Assembly: GCA_002691205.1 (NCBI GenBank)
Contig: NZHD01000050.1
Coordinates: 1 to 62,714, forward strand
DNA from: Deltaproteobacteria bacterium
GTDB lineage: Bacteria; Myxococcota_A; UBA9160; UBA4427
Direction: 5' to 3'
DNA length: 62,714 bases
In this document: piece by piece, positions 8,926-17,258 of the stretch
Layout: each line of letters begins with the position of its first letter
Position numbering within the stretch: position 1 is the first letter of the stretch
Position numbers and translations under genes: made by a program
Notes under the pieces: model-generated
Told to the model about the DNA's origin: nothing
Seen by the model: the letters and a program-made list of their open reading frames with translations, nothing else
Databases searched by the model: none

Positions 8926-10656
8926 ATGGACGCACAAATGAGAGGCCGTTTATGGATGGGTTTCGGACTGGCGGTCCTGTGTGTATTTCATGCTTGGCTC
9001 GTCGTTGCTTGGCTGAACGTTGATTCAGAGCCCCTCTTCTGGGATGGATCTGAGCATGCTCATAAAGTTGTCAAAGTGCAGCACAATCTGTATCGGAGCA
9101 CGCCTCCGATCCGGGGCAAGCTTCTGTCGCCTGCTGTGATTGATTTTTCAATCGACGAGCCGTTGTTGGCTCGCGTCGCATTCGCGCCTCTGGCGGGAAT
9201 GGCGAACTTGGTGGAGTCCATTTATTTAGGCGCGGCCCGCCCGCCGCTTTCCTATTGGCCCTCGGGCGTACTCGCTGGCTGGCGGGAAGCCTCCACCGAT
9301 CGAATCATAGCCGCGCACGGATTGATGTGGTTCTTGGCTCTCATCGGAGCCACGTATCTCCTTGGGGCCGCTCTTGGAAATCGAGCGACGGGTTTCCTGT
9401 CTGCTGTCATAGTCAGTGGCTACCCCTTGTTTTTTGGTCAGGCTCGTGTGCCGATGCTGGATACCCCCCTTGCTGCGGCCACGGCTTATTCGCTCTGGGC
9501 TTTTTTGCGCTGCAATGAGTTTCGGGATCGGAGGTGGAGCTTAGTCTTTGGGGCTGCATGCGGCGCAGGTCTATTAATCAAGCAATCCTTCCCCATCGGT
9601 CTGGCTCTGCCACTGCTCTGGGTCCTGGTGCCCATGGGGAGAGAAGCCTGGTTACAACGAGGCCATCTTTCACCCGAATTCTCAGAGCGGCTTGCCCATT
9701 TGAGTCGAGCCCTCTTTGGGTGCGTGCTTGTGGCGGGGCCGTGGTACCTCGTGAATACGCCATCGACCCTTCGCTTTCTCGTCAAATCTCGCATGGCCAG
9801 TGTCGCCGAGGGGGACCCCTCTAGTTTGAGTCTCGAAGGATTGCTCTTCTATCCTTGGGTTTTCCTCGATGTGGCTCTCGGGCCGCTCTTCGTCGCTGCG
9901 GCTGTGGGGGGCTTTGTTGTTTTGCTTTTTAGAGGTCGCCGACAGGAGCGTTTGACGCTGGGCTTAGGCACGTTGGGGCTTCTTGTTGTTTTTGTCCTTC
10001 TTTATTCGAATAAAGATGCTCGTTATATCGCACCCGCGCTTCCTCTCATGGCGGTGACGACGGCTGTCGCGGTCCATCGCATTCCTCTTACTTTTGTTCG
10101 CCATCTCGCTTTTGGAGTTTTGATTTGCGTGAGCGCAGCGACCGCCATTGTGACCCCTCGCTATGCGGCTGAATTTCCGTTTGAACATGCGCCCGCAGAG
10201 AATGTTTTAAATTCTTTATTTGACGTGGGCTCGTTTTATGCCGGCGCCCCGCGCCCCGGTGAGTGGCCGATCGGCTTGATTCGGGATTCGATTCGGGCCC
10301 ATAGCCGTGAAGACGTAGGAATCACCCAGCTCCTTGTTGTGAATGGTGGGCACTTATTGACGCCCGGACTGGGGCTCGCAGGAGAACGAGATCGACTGAG
10401 GCTTCGCGATGGTCTTCCTGTCGAGCACGTGGCCGTGCACGGCGACCATGCCAGGGTCTTGGATTTGACTCAGTTTTACATCCTTGTGGAGAGGAAATCG
10501 GGGGTTCGTGAACGAGGCTGGCCTTTGGGAGATTCTCAGCTCCTTGGGCACGGGTTGACGCATGAGCACGCCGAGTCTTTGCTCAGAGTTGAGTCTCTTC
10601 CGCATGGAGGGAGTGCTGAGCTCTTTTTCTATGACCGTAGTCAGGTCGACTTATGA
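8926..10656 (+). CDS. membrane glycosyltransferase, GT39/ArnT-like (GT-C fold)
   Basis: The 576-residue polytopic membrane protein has an N-terminal membrane segment followed by an acidic loop with WDGSEHAHK. It then has many hydrophobic segments up to about residue 400 and a soluble C-terminal tail. LGAALGNRATGFLSAVIV and GQARVPMLDTPLAAATAYS resemble the conserved loop region of dolichyl- or undecaprenyl-phosphate-sugar-dependent transferases (PMT_2 family). Such enzymes transfer a lipid-linked sugar to lipid A, protein or another glycan at the periplasmic face. Its stop overlaps the next start by 4 bases (ATGA). Acceptor and sugar are unknown. Confidence 0.75.
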   Translation: MDAQMRGRLWMGFGLAVLCVFHAWLVVAWLNVDSEPLFWDGSEHAHKVVKVQHNLYRSTPPIRGKLLSPAVIDFSIDEPLLARVAFAPLAGMANLVESIYLGAARPPLSYWPSGVLAGWREASTDRIIAAHGLMWFLALIGATYLLGAALGNRATGFLSAVIVSGYPLFFGQARVPMLDTPLAAATAYSLWAFLRCNEFRDRRWSLVFGAACGAGLLIKQSFPIGLALPLLWVLVPMGREAWLQRGHLSPEFSERLAHLSRALFGCVLVAGPWYLVNTPSTLRFLVKSRMASVAEGDPSSLSLEGLLFYPWVFLDVALGPLFVAAAVGGFVVLLFRGRRQERLTLGLGTLGLLVVFVLLYSNKDARYIAPALPLMAVTTAVAVHRIPLTFVRHLAFGVLICVSAATAIVTPRYAAEFPFEHAPAENVLNSLFDVGSFYAGAPRPGEWPIGLIRDSIRAHSREDVGITQLLVVNGGHLLTPGLGLAGERDRLRLRDGLPVEHVAVHGDHARVLDLTQFYILVERKSGVRERGWPLGDSQLLGHGLTHEHAESLLRVESLPHGGSAELFFYDRSQVDL

Positions 10657-11147
10657 GAAGAGTTCGAACTTGGCATTGGTTCTTATTCCCGGTGCCCGTA
10701 GTCGGGTGGTGGCTTCTGCTCGCCTATCTCCTAGATGATTGGGCTTCAGAGAGTTCCTTTTTTTCGGTAGACAAGATGGGGACGAAAGGGGAGGTCTGTG
10801 CTGTGGGTCGTGGTCAAAGAATCGTGGCCGGGGCCGTTGATTTTTTGCCTTTGCTGGTCGCCTCTATTTTTCTTTCGCCTGTCTTCGCTTGGATTTTGGG
10901 GAGTGGCTTTCTTTTGTTTCGAGACGCGGGGAGACATCCCTGGAGCCTCGGGAAACGCTTGTTCGGATTTTCTGTGACCGAGGCCGAAAAAAAAGCTTCC
11001 CTCTCTTTTACCGAATCGTTTTCTCGTAATTTACCCCTGCTACTCCCCTATATCGGCCCGCTTATTGAGGCGGCACTGCTCGTGGGTGGAAAAGAGCGTT
11101 TGGGGGATCGTTTGGCGGGAACGCGAGTGGGGCGTCTGAAGTCTTGA
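10653..11147 (+). CDS. RDD-family membrane protein
   Basis: A 164-residue membrane protein with RDD-family hallmarks: GQRIVAGAVDFLPLL at the start of the first helix and RDAGRHPWSLGKRLFGFSV after the second, plus a third hydrophobic segment near LLPYIGPLIEAALLVGG. An extra hydrophobic segment near the N-terminus (FPVPVVGWWLLLAYLL) precedes the domain. RDD proteins are integral membrane proteins of mostly unknown role, some linked to ion exchange. The ATGA overlap with the glycosyltransferase gene makes co-translation likely. Confidence 0.8.
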   Translation: MRRVRTWHWFLFPVPVVGWWLLLAYLLDDWASESSFFSVDKMGTKGEVCAVGRGQRIVAGAVDFLPLLVASIFLSPVFAWILGSGFLLFRDAGRHPWSLGKRLFGFSVTEAEKKASLSFTESFSRNLPLLLPYIGPLIEAALLVGGKERLGDRLAGTRVGRLKS

Positions 11148-11210
11148 AAGACTCAAGCCTCCAACTGTCTGCGAATTTTCCCCATCTGGATTCGAAAACG
11201 GGGTGAATAC

Positions 11211-12689
11211 CTAGGGACGCAACGCGCGGATGCTCAAGCATCCGCCACTCAGTAGGAAACTGGCGAGGATAACGAGAAAGCTGGGCGACAATGAGGGCAC
11301 TGGGGAAATCGCATGTTGAGCCAGGCCCACTTCGGGGTCTCCGTAGAGAACAAAAGTCGCCATGTTGTGCCAATACCAACAGCGCCCATAAAGATTTGTG
11401 TCGCGCTTGACCTGGGCCAGAGCATCGCCTGCAGAAAGATTCTGTTGAGCCATGCCCTGCATAAAAGAGTACGACATGCCTGCGTTGCCGCCTTCACTTG
11501 CAGGGTGTGTGATGGCCGGGTTGGGGCCGCCAGGGCCATGGCTGATGACTGTGGCCCCGATGGTGCCGATAGCTCCATTCTTAAGGAGGGCGTAGCTTAG
11601 GTTATTGGTCTGACTCGGCTGGGAGTTAAAGCAAGAGGCCTGAAAGGTGAAGACGGGATAGTTGTCATCGAGCAAGGTCGCTTGAGAGCTGTTCATGACG
11701 GCGACGGCGCCTGTTCCGCCTCCGTGCGTCAGCCATGTGACGACGCCTCGAGGGGTCGAAGTCCATTCATTGAAGACATTTGGAACGGAACAGGTCGTGG
11801 CTTCGGGGGTTCCCGCGATGGGAACACAGCCAGAGGGGGGCGATGAGACAAGGCAGACGTCAGCATCGTAAACCCGACTCACACTGGAAAATCCAGCGGG
11901 CAAGAAGACGTCATCGCGAAGGCCTTCTCCGAAAAAAATTCGGTTGGCCCCCTCCGCCGCGATCAAGGCAGAGCGACGCCAGTCGATGCTGGCAAGGGGA
12001 GCCGATTGATAGTCCATAATTTTAATAAGAATGTCATCAAGGTCCGCGACGTCTTGAGCCAATTCGGTGGGGTTAGCCGAGTAGACGGGAATACGCCCAA
12101 TCGCGAATTCATGGTCCCGGTCGACGCCTCCAGGTCCGAAGTCGCCCGTGGGCCCCGAAGGCGCGTCGTAGTCTCCAAATTCGCCGTAAAGGCCATCGCC
12201 GTCTAGGTCCCAGTTGCCGTGAATGTCTGAATAGTAGTAGTCGGTGGGGACGGGGTCTTGGGTCATTACGAAAGAGTCGCAGTCGGCGTTCCACCCTTCG
12301 GGTGTCGTCGATTGGTATCCGAAAGTCCGTGGGTAAAGCGTCTTCATGGGGACGGGGCCCGTCGCGGGGCGCGGGTCACCGATGAGGAGGACATAGTCAA
12401 AGTCGTAGAGCATTTCGGCCGATTGGAGGAAAGTGCGCAGGGCTTCAGAGGCCGCGTCTCCTGTGAGCCCTGACCCAAGCCAGTCGGTCTCGTCGAAGAT
12501 GTGTACCTCTAGGCCACGCGATGATTTGTGGGCTGCAAATGTGTCCAGTTGTGTGGACAGCGCTCGAATTTCAGCCGAGGTAATGATGGCGTAGGCCGAG
12601 TTTTGAGCCGAAGCCGCGATCGGGAGGACAAAGAGGAGAACGCTCCAGAGGAATCCGGCTATCAAAATTTGATTGTGTTTGATACGCAT
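11211..12689 (-). CDS. secreted C25 (gingipain)-like cysteine peptidase with C-terminal anchor
   Basis: The preferred ATG at 12689 gives 492 residues and exposes a clean signal peptide (MRIKHNQ, hydrophobic core, AASAQ). An upstream in-frame ATG at 12785 would bury it under 32 extra residues. Peptidase C25 landmarks are DYVLLIGD, PTDYYYSDIHGNWDLDGDG (calcium-like acidic loop), FAIGRIPVYS, then the His322 (VTWLTHGGG) and Cys353 (FQASCFNSQ) pair, and VLYGDPEVGL near the end. The last 33 residues are SPVPSLSP, a hydrophobic stretch and a basic tail. This tripartite layout is like other protein-sorting signals, so the enzyme is probably surface-anchored. Substrate specificity is not visible. Confidence 0.75.
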   Translation of the reverse strand: MRIKHNQILIAGFLWSVLLFVLPIAASAQNSAYAIITSAEIRALSTQLDTFAAHKSSRGLEVHIFDETDWLGSGLTGDAASEALRTFLQSAEMLYDFDYVLLIGDPRPATGPVPMKTLYPRTFGYQSTTPEGWNADCDSFVMTQDPVPTDYYYSDIHGNWDLDGDGLYGEFGDYDAPSGPTGDFGPGGVDRDHEFAIGRIPVYSANPTELAQDVADLDDILIKIMDYQSAPLASIDWRRSALIAAEGANRIFFGEGLRDDVFLPAGFSSVSRVYDADVCLVSSPPSGCVPIAGTPEATTCSVPNVFNEWTSTPRGVVTWLTHGGGTGAVAVMNSSQATLLDDNYPVFTFQASCFNSQPSQTNNLSYALLKNGAIGTIGATVISHGPGGPNPAITHPASEGGNAGMSYSFMQGMAQQNLSAGDALAQVKRDTNLYGRCWYWHNMATFVLYGDPEVGLAQHAISPVPSLSPSFLVILASFLLSGGCLSIRALRP

Positions 12690-13112
12690 GAAAGTCTCGG
12701 TGGGTTGAAATTCACTTGGCTGCGGTTTGGGGCTGCGGATGAGGTTCTGACCACACAAGGCCATTGTACACCCTCGGACCTTCACGAAGTGGCCTTAATC
12801 GAACGAAAGCAAAGTCTCGTTTTTCTGTGGGCTTGCCTTTTGCAACGCCAAGGCCGACCTCTCGGGCTTTGAAGGCGTGACCCATCGCATCCTGAAGAGA
12901 CTAAAAACTCAAGAACCGCAAGAACATACAGCCACCGATGCAGACAGAACAAAAGGCTCGGGCACATAATCTGATCTCCTGAGTCTTTAAACCGGTTGTC
13001 TGGAGTTCGGTTGCGCTCAACTCGGAGATTAATCAGAACGCGAGATTTGATTAAAAGACGGAGCCCTCGGTTCGGGGTTTACAGACCCGCGATCGGGACA
13101 CGTCTCTTTGGG
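12690..13112. other. gap between the C25-like peptidase and the DJ-1 remnant
   Basis: These 423 bases hold no recognisable gene, terminator or repeat. The peptidase promoter is expected near the left end. The next recognisable item is the DJ-1 remnant on the same strand. Confidence 0.4.
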
Positions 13113-13458
13113 TCATTTTTGTATGTGTGGCTGAGAGATCATGAGGTAAGTCTCGATCTCGCTGGCCACCTTAGGCCCGCGCAGCATACGGACCACGGAC
13201 AATGCAAATTCGATGGCGGTGCCGGGAGCTTGAGAGGTCACAACCCGAAGTCCTGGAACCACAATTGGATCAAAACGCTCCTCGGCGGTATGGGCCAACT
13301 CAAATGAGGTCTGGATTTGGAATGCCCTTCACGAGGCGTACGAGAAGGGATGATTCGATGCTGGCCAAGACGACCTCAATCCCCCTCATGCAAAGACATC
13401 CGTGATTGCAATGACTTCAATGTCTTCGGACCCAGTGGCGATAGGGACGCGCTCTCAT
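13113..13458 (-). pseudogene. DJ-1/PfpI family gene remnant, frameshifted and internally deleted
   Basis: Reading the minus strand, three pieces of one DJ-1/PfpI protein appear in three frames. The first piece reads VPIATGSEDIEVIAITDV (about 13396-13449), matching the family N-terminus. After a frameshift, RGIEVVLASIES continues it and soon hits a stop near 13309. The last piece, about 13113-13295, reads PGLRVVTSQAPGTAIEFALS and on to YLMIS, matching the family C-terminus (TSxGPGTAxEFA). The central part with the nucleophilic Cys is missing. A plausible original ATG lies at 13456-13458, itself out of frame by one base. The product cannot be functional. Confidence 0.8.
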
Positions 13459-13682
13459 GGCTAACTTCTCGTAGGGGCAAAGGCGACCGTCCAGGGGAGG
13501 GATTTCAGATTCGAAAGGCTACCGACTCCGACTGGATGTAGTGAATGAAAATTATCGGGCACTCCATTTCAAAAAAATTCCGAGACCTGTCGATTTCTAC
13601 ATGACGGTCAGACATTGGATAGAATTGATCTCTGCATGAAGGTCCGAACTCTAAAACGTGCCGCTCACCCAAGGAGCCTTTT

Positions 13683-14177
13683 GTGTCTGATTATCTGACT
13701 GAAATTGAAGCGATTAAGCAACTCAAATATCGCTATCTGCGCAGCATCGATCTAAAGCTTTGGGCCGAACTCAGAGACACTTTTACGGAGGATGCAATTT
13801 CTGCCTACGCGGATGGCGCACAGGCTTTTCGAGGTCGCGACGCTGTGATGTCCTTTTTGATAGAGGCTCTCGCGGGTGATTTGGTGACTCTTCATCAGGT
13901 TCATCATCCCGAGATCGAGGTTACTAGCCCAGAGTCTGCGACGGGGACTTGGTATCTTCAGGACTTCGTGATCAACCCAGGCGATGATCGTCCGATTATC
14001 CCGGGTCGGACGATTTTGACCGGCGCCGCTTTCTACACTGACGAGTACCTCAAGGTCAACGATCAATGGAAGATCAAGAGAACTGGATACACGCGCACAT
14101 TTGAGACCTATCAGTCGCTGGACGATCATCCGAGCCTAGAGATCCGCAGTCCATGGATTAAGAAGCCATTGGCTTGA
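13683..14177 (+). CDS. SnoaL/NTF2-like protein
   Basis: The 164-residue protein begins EIEAIKQLKYRYLRSIDLKLW, followed by FTEDAISAYADG and a TGTWYLQDFV strand. This is the usual alpha+beta barrel pattern of SnoaL-like and ring-hydroxylating dioxygenase beta-subunit-like proteins. The GTG start is supported by AAGGAG at 13671-13676, 6 bases upstream. Family members include isomerases, cyclases and dehydratases acting on small hydrophobic molecules, and non-catalytic binders. No catalytic residue can be assigned. It stands alone, with no partner oxygenase. Confidence 0.75.
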   Translation: MSDYLTEIEAIKQLKYRYLRSIDLKLWAELRDTFTEDAISAYADGAQAFRGRDAVMSFLIEALAGDLVTLHQVHHPEIEVTSPESATGTWYLQDFVINPGDDRPIIPGRTILTGAAFYTDEYLKVNDQWKIKRTGYTRTFETYQSLDDHPSLEIRSPWIKKPLA

Positions 14178-14350
14178 AGCTCAGCATCCGCATCGAGGGT
14201 CAGGCCACATCAGGTCCTGGCTGTGGTCTCGGGACAATCTACGGACTTGATCAGTCGTTCTTGGGGGAGGGATGAGCAGGGAGACTGAGTTTTATGATCG
14301 ATTGGCTTTTAAGGGAAGGTATCTATGAATTTCTATGACATAATTCGGAT

Positions 14351-15886
14351 ATGAAAATTATTCTCTTTTTGATTTCCTTTATGTTGATTTTTTCGCTTTC
14401 TCTTCTGAGTTGTTCTGACTCAAACACCAACTCGAGCGGAGCTGGAGGAGGAGGGCTGGGTAGCTCAGGGCCTCCCGTGAATGACTGGCACCCCACTCAG
14501 CGCTACGTGATGGTGACTTTTGATGATGGGTTGCCCATCCAGTCGTTGGTGCAAGTGGCTCCGCTGTTGTTTTCGGGATGCGACATGTCGACCGATGTTG
14601 GTTTGGAAGGGTCTACGTCGAATATCGTCGCATGCGTCGAGAAGCCTCGCAGGATAAATAATGACCAATCGCAGGTCAGGATGACGTACTTTGCCACGGC
14701 TGGATTTAGTGGAAACTTTGCGAATCTAGATTATTGGGCGTCGGTGGGAAATGAAATCGCGAACCATACCACCACCCACGTGAATGGGTGGGGCGGTCAA
14801 AGCGCCGTCAGCGGCCCATGCGCTCCGCCAAGTGCAGACTGTCCGAAAGCCTATACCCAGTCGCGCTGGAAAAATGAGCTGCTCGATATGCAGTGGATCT
14901 TGGAGTACTGGACCGATATCACCCAATATCAGTCACCAACCGGGTTCAGGGCTCCGCAACTTTTCTTGAATTACACGGTTTTCGATGCTTTGGATGAGTA
15001 CCTAACCGACTTAGACTTGCCGAATAAACTCCTACCGCCAGGCGTTACAAACAATCCGTTTTACGACAGCAACCTGAGGTACGACCCGAATACGAAACCG
15101 CTTCTAGCGCCTCGTCTCCTCAATCAGGAGAATTTTTGCGACGGTACCAATCTCGTTTCGGATCTCAAGCCGTTGACGTCTCCGTACAACGACTGCACCC
15201 AGCTTATTCCCGCGAAGTCTGAATTCGCAAACGAGATCTGGGAACTGCCCATGCCTCTGGTTGGCGAATTTCTGATGGAGCTTCCCCAGGATCTAAGCAC
15301 TTTAAATACTTTTCTTGACAAGCAAGAGACTTCAAGTGGTACATACATCCCGCTGTTAATTTCCCTTCACACGTCTGAGATTCAGAAGCATCCGAGCTTC
15401 CAGGAATGGATGCAGAGTGCGATTGATGAGCATGATGTGAACTTCGTGACGGTTGGGGAAGTGATTAACATGTATGCGAACCAGAATGAGGACGTGCCGA
15501 AGCCACTCGGATACACGATCAGTGAGGCTTGCTTAAACGGCGCCGTGTTGACGTGGAGTCCGTCCAAGTGTTCTTCTAAATGGGCTGACTCTATCCCGGA
15601 TGGTTCTGGCATGGCGTCCACCGACCCGTATTGCAATCTGAACTGTGACGAGACAAACTATGGAACGGGTTGTTTTTCTCACATTGGCAGTCCGGACGGT
15701 TCGGGCGGTTTCCAGACCTGCCGCGAAGGATGTTCGGTTTTTCCCCCGAATTCGACGCCCTCAACGTACAGCCCCGGGGCTTATCCATGGTTGGGAAATT
15801 CAGCAGGCAATCTTCAGCTGAGGAGCGGCACGGCACGCAACTCGTGTGATTTCTTTCCACCCACGACCTCGAGTGGAATGCCGTAA
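14351..15886 (+). CDS. polysaccharide deacetylase-like lipoprotein (NodB/CE4 fold)
   Basis: A 511-residue secreted protein. The N-terminus is a lipoprotein signal (MKIILFLIS, long hydrophobic core, LLSC lipobox), followed by a Ser/Gly-rich linker. NodB-type motifs follow: MVTFDDG (acid pair), GNEIANHTTTH (metal His pair) and SPTGFRAPQ (motif 3). The arrangement resembles the insect chitin-deacetylase-like branch, with long inserts between motifs. The C-terminal 130 residues are rich in Cys, Ser and Pro (for example CNLNCDETNYGTGCF), suggesting a disulfide-linked outer domain. It should remove N- or O-acetyl groups from an extracytoplasmic glycan. The exact substrate is unknown. Confidence 0.78.
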   Translation: MKIILFLISFMLIFSLSLLSCSDSNTNSSGAGGGGLGSSGPPVNDWHPTQRYVMVTFDDGLPIQSLVQVAPLLFSGCDMSTDVGLEGSTSNIVACVEKPRRINNDQSQVRMTYFATAGFSGNFANLDYWASVGNEIANHTTTHVNGWGGQSAVSGPCAPPSADCPKAYTQSRWKNELLDMQWILEYWTDITQYQSPTGFRAPQLFLNYTVFDALDEYLTDLDLPNKLLPPGVTNNPFYDSNLRYDPNTKPLLAPRLLNQENFCDGTNLVSDLKPLTSPYNDCTQLIPAKSEFANEIWELPMPLVGEFLMELPQDLSTLNTFLDKQETSSGTYIPLLISLHTSEIQKHPSFQEWMQSAIDEHDVNFVTVGEVINMYANQNEDVPKPLGYTISEACLNGAVLTWSPSKCSSKWADSIPDGSGMASTDPYCNLNCDETNYGTGCFSHIGSPDGSGGFQTCREGCSVFPPNSTPSTYSPGAYPWLGNSAGNLQLRSGTARNSCDFFPPTTSSGMP

Positions 15887-16011
15887 AATTCCGGCGGTGA
15901 AGAGGGGCAACGCGCAGTCTGTTCCGGGACCCTTTTGAGTTCGTCTTCTGGCCCATGTGGCTGAGGGGCGGAGCCCTTGCTGCAGGGAGGGTCGTTCTCC
16001 GTTCCCGTGTA

Positions 16012-16038
16012 AGGGTTAAAAAGCTGAACCCTCCTTTT
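16012..16038 (+). terminator. candidate intrinsic terminator after the deacetylase gene
   Basis: AGGGTT (16012-16017) and AACCCT (16027-16032) can form a 6-base-pair stem with a 9-base loop, followed by CC and TTTTT. It lies about 125 bases past the deacetylase stop, just before the convergent GST stop. The stem is short. Confidence 0.4.
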
Positions 16039-16050
16039 TAGGGATGGGAT

Positions 16051-16911
16051 TTAGAGCCCCACCACGTCCGAAAGGGTAGATCTGCGAAGCTGTTGGATCC
16101 ACTGCAAGACTCGCCGAAGCCAGCGAATTGGGCTGGGTTCCTCGACTTCCTTGCGAAATTCGGGGCGGGCATGCAAACGCTCGTACCACGCTTGAATCTG
16201 AGGGTGGAGTCGTCCCACTGGATAGCCGGCCTCGATCAGTCGGTACACGTATATATACCAAGCGATATCAATGAGGCTGAGGGTCGTTCCAAGAAGATAG
16301 GGTTGTTTTTTGAGTGCCTCATCGAGTGGCTGAAGACGACTGCGAAAATTCTTCGCCGCGCGGATCACCTGGGTATCGGTGACCCCGTGCTGAGCGAATC
16401 TTCTCCAGAAGTCGAGTTCGATTTTTTTGTGGGGGTCAGGCGTGCCCCGGATCAGGCCCGAATCTTGTTCGTAGGCTGTGAGCGCGGACGATTTTTTTCG
16501 TACCAGAAAGTCCGGGAAGAGATAGCGCATGGTTAGAGCTCGAAGGTCGATGTGCAACGCGTCTTCATCCTGAAGCAGCTTTGTGGCCTGGTCTGTGTGA
16601 CCCGCTGGGATAAGGGAATGCTGCGGAAACTTTTTGTCGAGGTAGAGAAGAATATCGTTGCTTTCGATGATCACTGCACCATCGTCGACCAGCACCGGAA
16701 CTAAGCCGCGCGGATTGATCCCGAGGAACCAGGCCGAGTGGTTCTTCTGCATGGCGAGATTCACGGGATGGGAGACCCAGGAAATCCCCTTGACGTTGAG
16801 AAAAATTCGGGTTTTTTGCGAGCAGGAAGAGCCCGTGAAATGGAGTAGGTGGAGGCCGCGCCATTTGAGGACTTCGCGGGTGCGGATTTCTTCCGCCGGC
16901 AGTTTGGGCAT
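16051..16911 (-). CDS. glutathione S-transferase family protein
   Basis: The 286-residue protein has a thioredoxin-like N-terminal domain: LHLLHFTGSSCSQKTRIFL with a Ser-Ser-Cys at the active-site position, NPRGLVPVLVDDG with the cis-Pro, and ESNDILLYLDKKF for the glutathione gamma-glutamyl contact. An all-helical C-terminal domain contains YLLGTTLSLIDIAWYIYVYR. A Cys/Ser at the active site is typical of beta/omega-like enzymes acting on mixed disulfides or conjugates. The basic C-terminal tail after about residue 260 (WLRRVLQWIQQLRR) is amphipathic and could bind membrane. It is divergent from the alcohol dehydrogenase gene. Confidence 0.82.
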   Translation of the reverse strand: MPKLPAEEIRTREVLKWRGLHLLHFTGSSCSQKTRIFLNVKGISWVSHPVNLAMQKNHSAWFLGINPRGLVPVLVDDGAVIIESNDILLYLDKKFPQHSLIPAGHTDQATKLLQDEDALHIDLRALTMRYLFPDFLVRKKSSALTAYEQDSGLIRGTPDPHKKIELDFWRRFAQHGVTDTQVIRAAKNFRSRLQPLDEALKKQPYLLGTTLSLIDIAWYIYVYRLIEAGYPVGRLHPQIQAWYERLHARPEFRKEVEEPSPIRWLRRVLQWIQQLRRSTLSDVVGL

Positions 16912-17258
16912 TTAGGATTTCTTTCGTCCATGACTATTTGGAGGGGAGCTGTAAAGGATAAGAGGTTTGTCGAGAAGATACCTTCTCAGGCGAGAAGACG
17001 GACATATTGATCAGCGTTGGCTTGGATGGAGCTTGTGGACTCACCCTCAGGCGTAGAGGCATTCAATCGGATTTGCCCTCTTTCGACCTGCGGATTCAGG
17101 TTGTTGTGTGAAAGCCTTCTGGACTCCGTCCGCCTGACTCCCGTTTCAGGTCTTGGGCTCACTCGTTGAATGACGGCTTTATGGTGCCCCTAGACGGGCC
17201 TGAGTTGAGGAATTCGCTTTAGACTTGACGCAGCCTGAGAGGGCGATACCAATGCTTG
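16912..17258. other. divergent intergenic region, GST / alcohol dehydrogenase
   Basis: This 347-base region separates two divergently transcribed genes and should hold promoters for both. The only clear structure is the three-half-site repeat at 16971-16997. No small gene is evident. Confidence 0.4.
16971..16997. promoter_or_regulatory. operator-like array of three half-sites
   Basis: GAGAAG (16972-16977), CTTCTC (16982-16987) and GAGAAG (16992-16997) alternate in orientation with exact 4-base spacers, one half-site per 10 bases. The outer copies extend to CGAGAAG. Helical-turn spacing is typical of a transcription-factor binding array. It is 61 bases upstream of the GST start and about 260 from the dehydrogenase. 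Confidence 0.35.

Noticed and set aside
12690..12785. Upstream ATG for the C25-like peptidase
   Set aside because: It would place 32 polar residues before the signal peptide.
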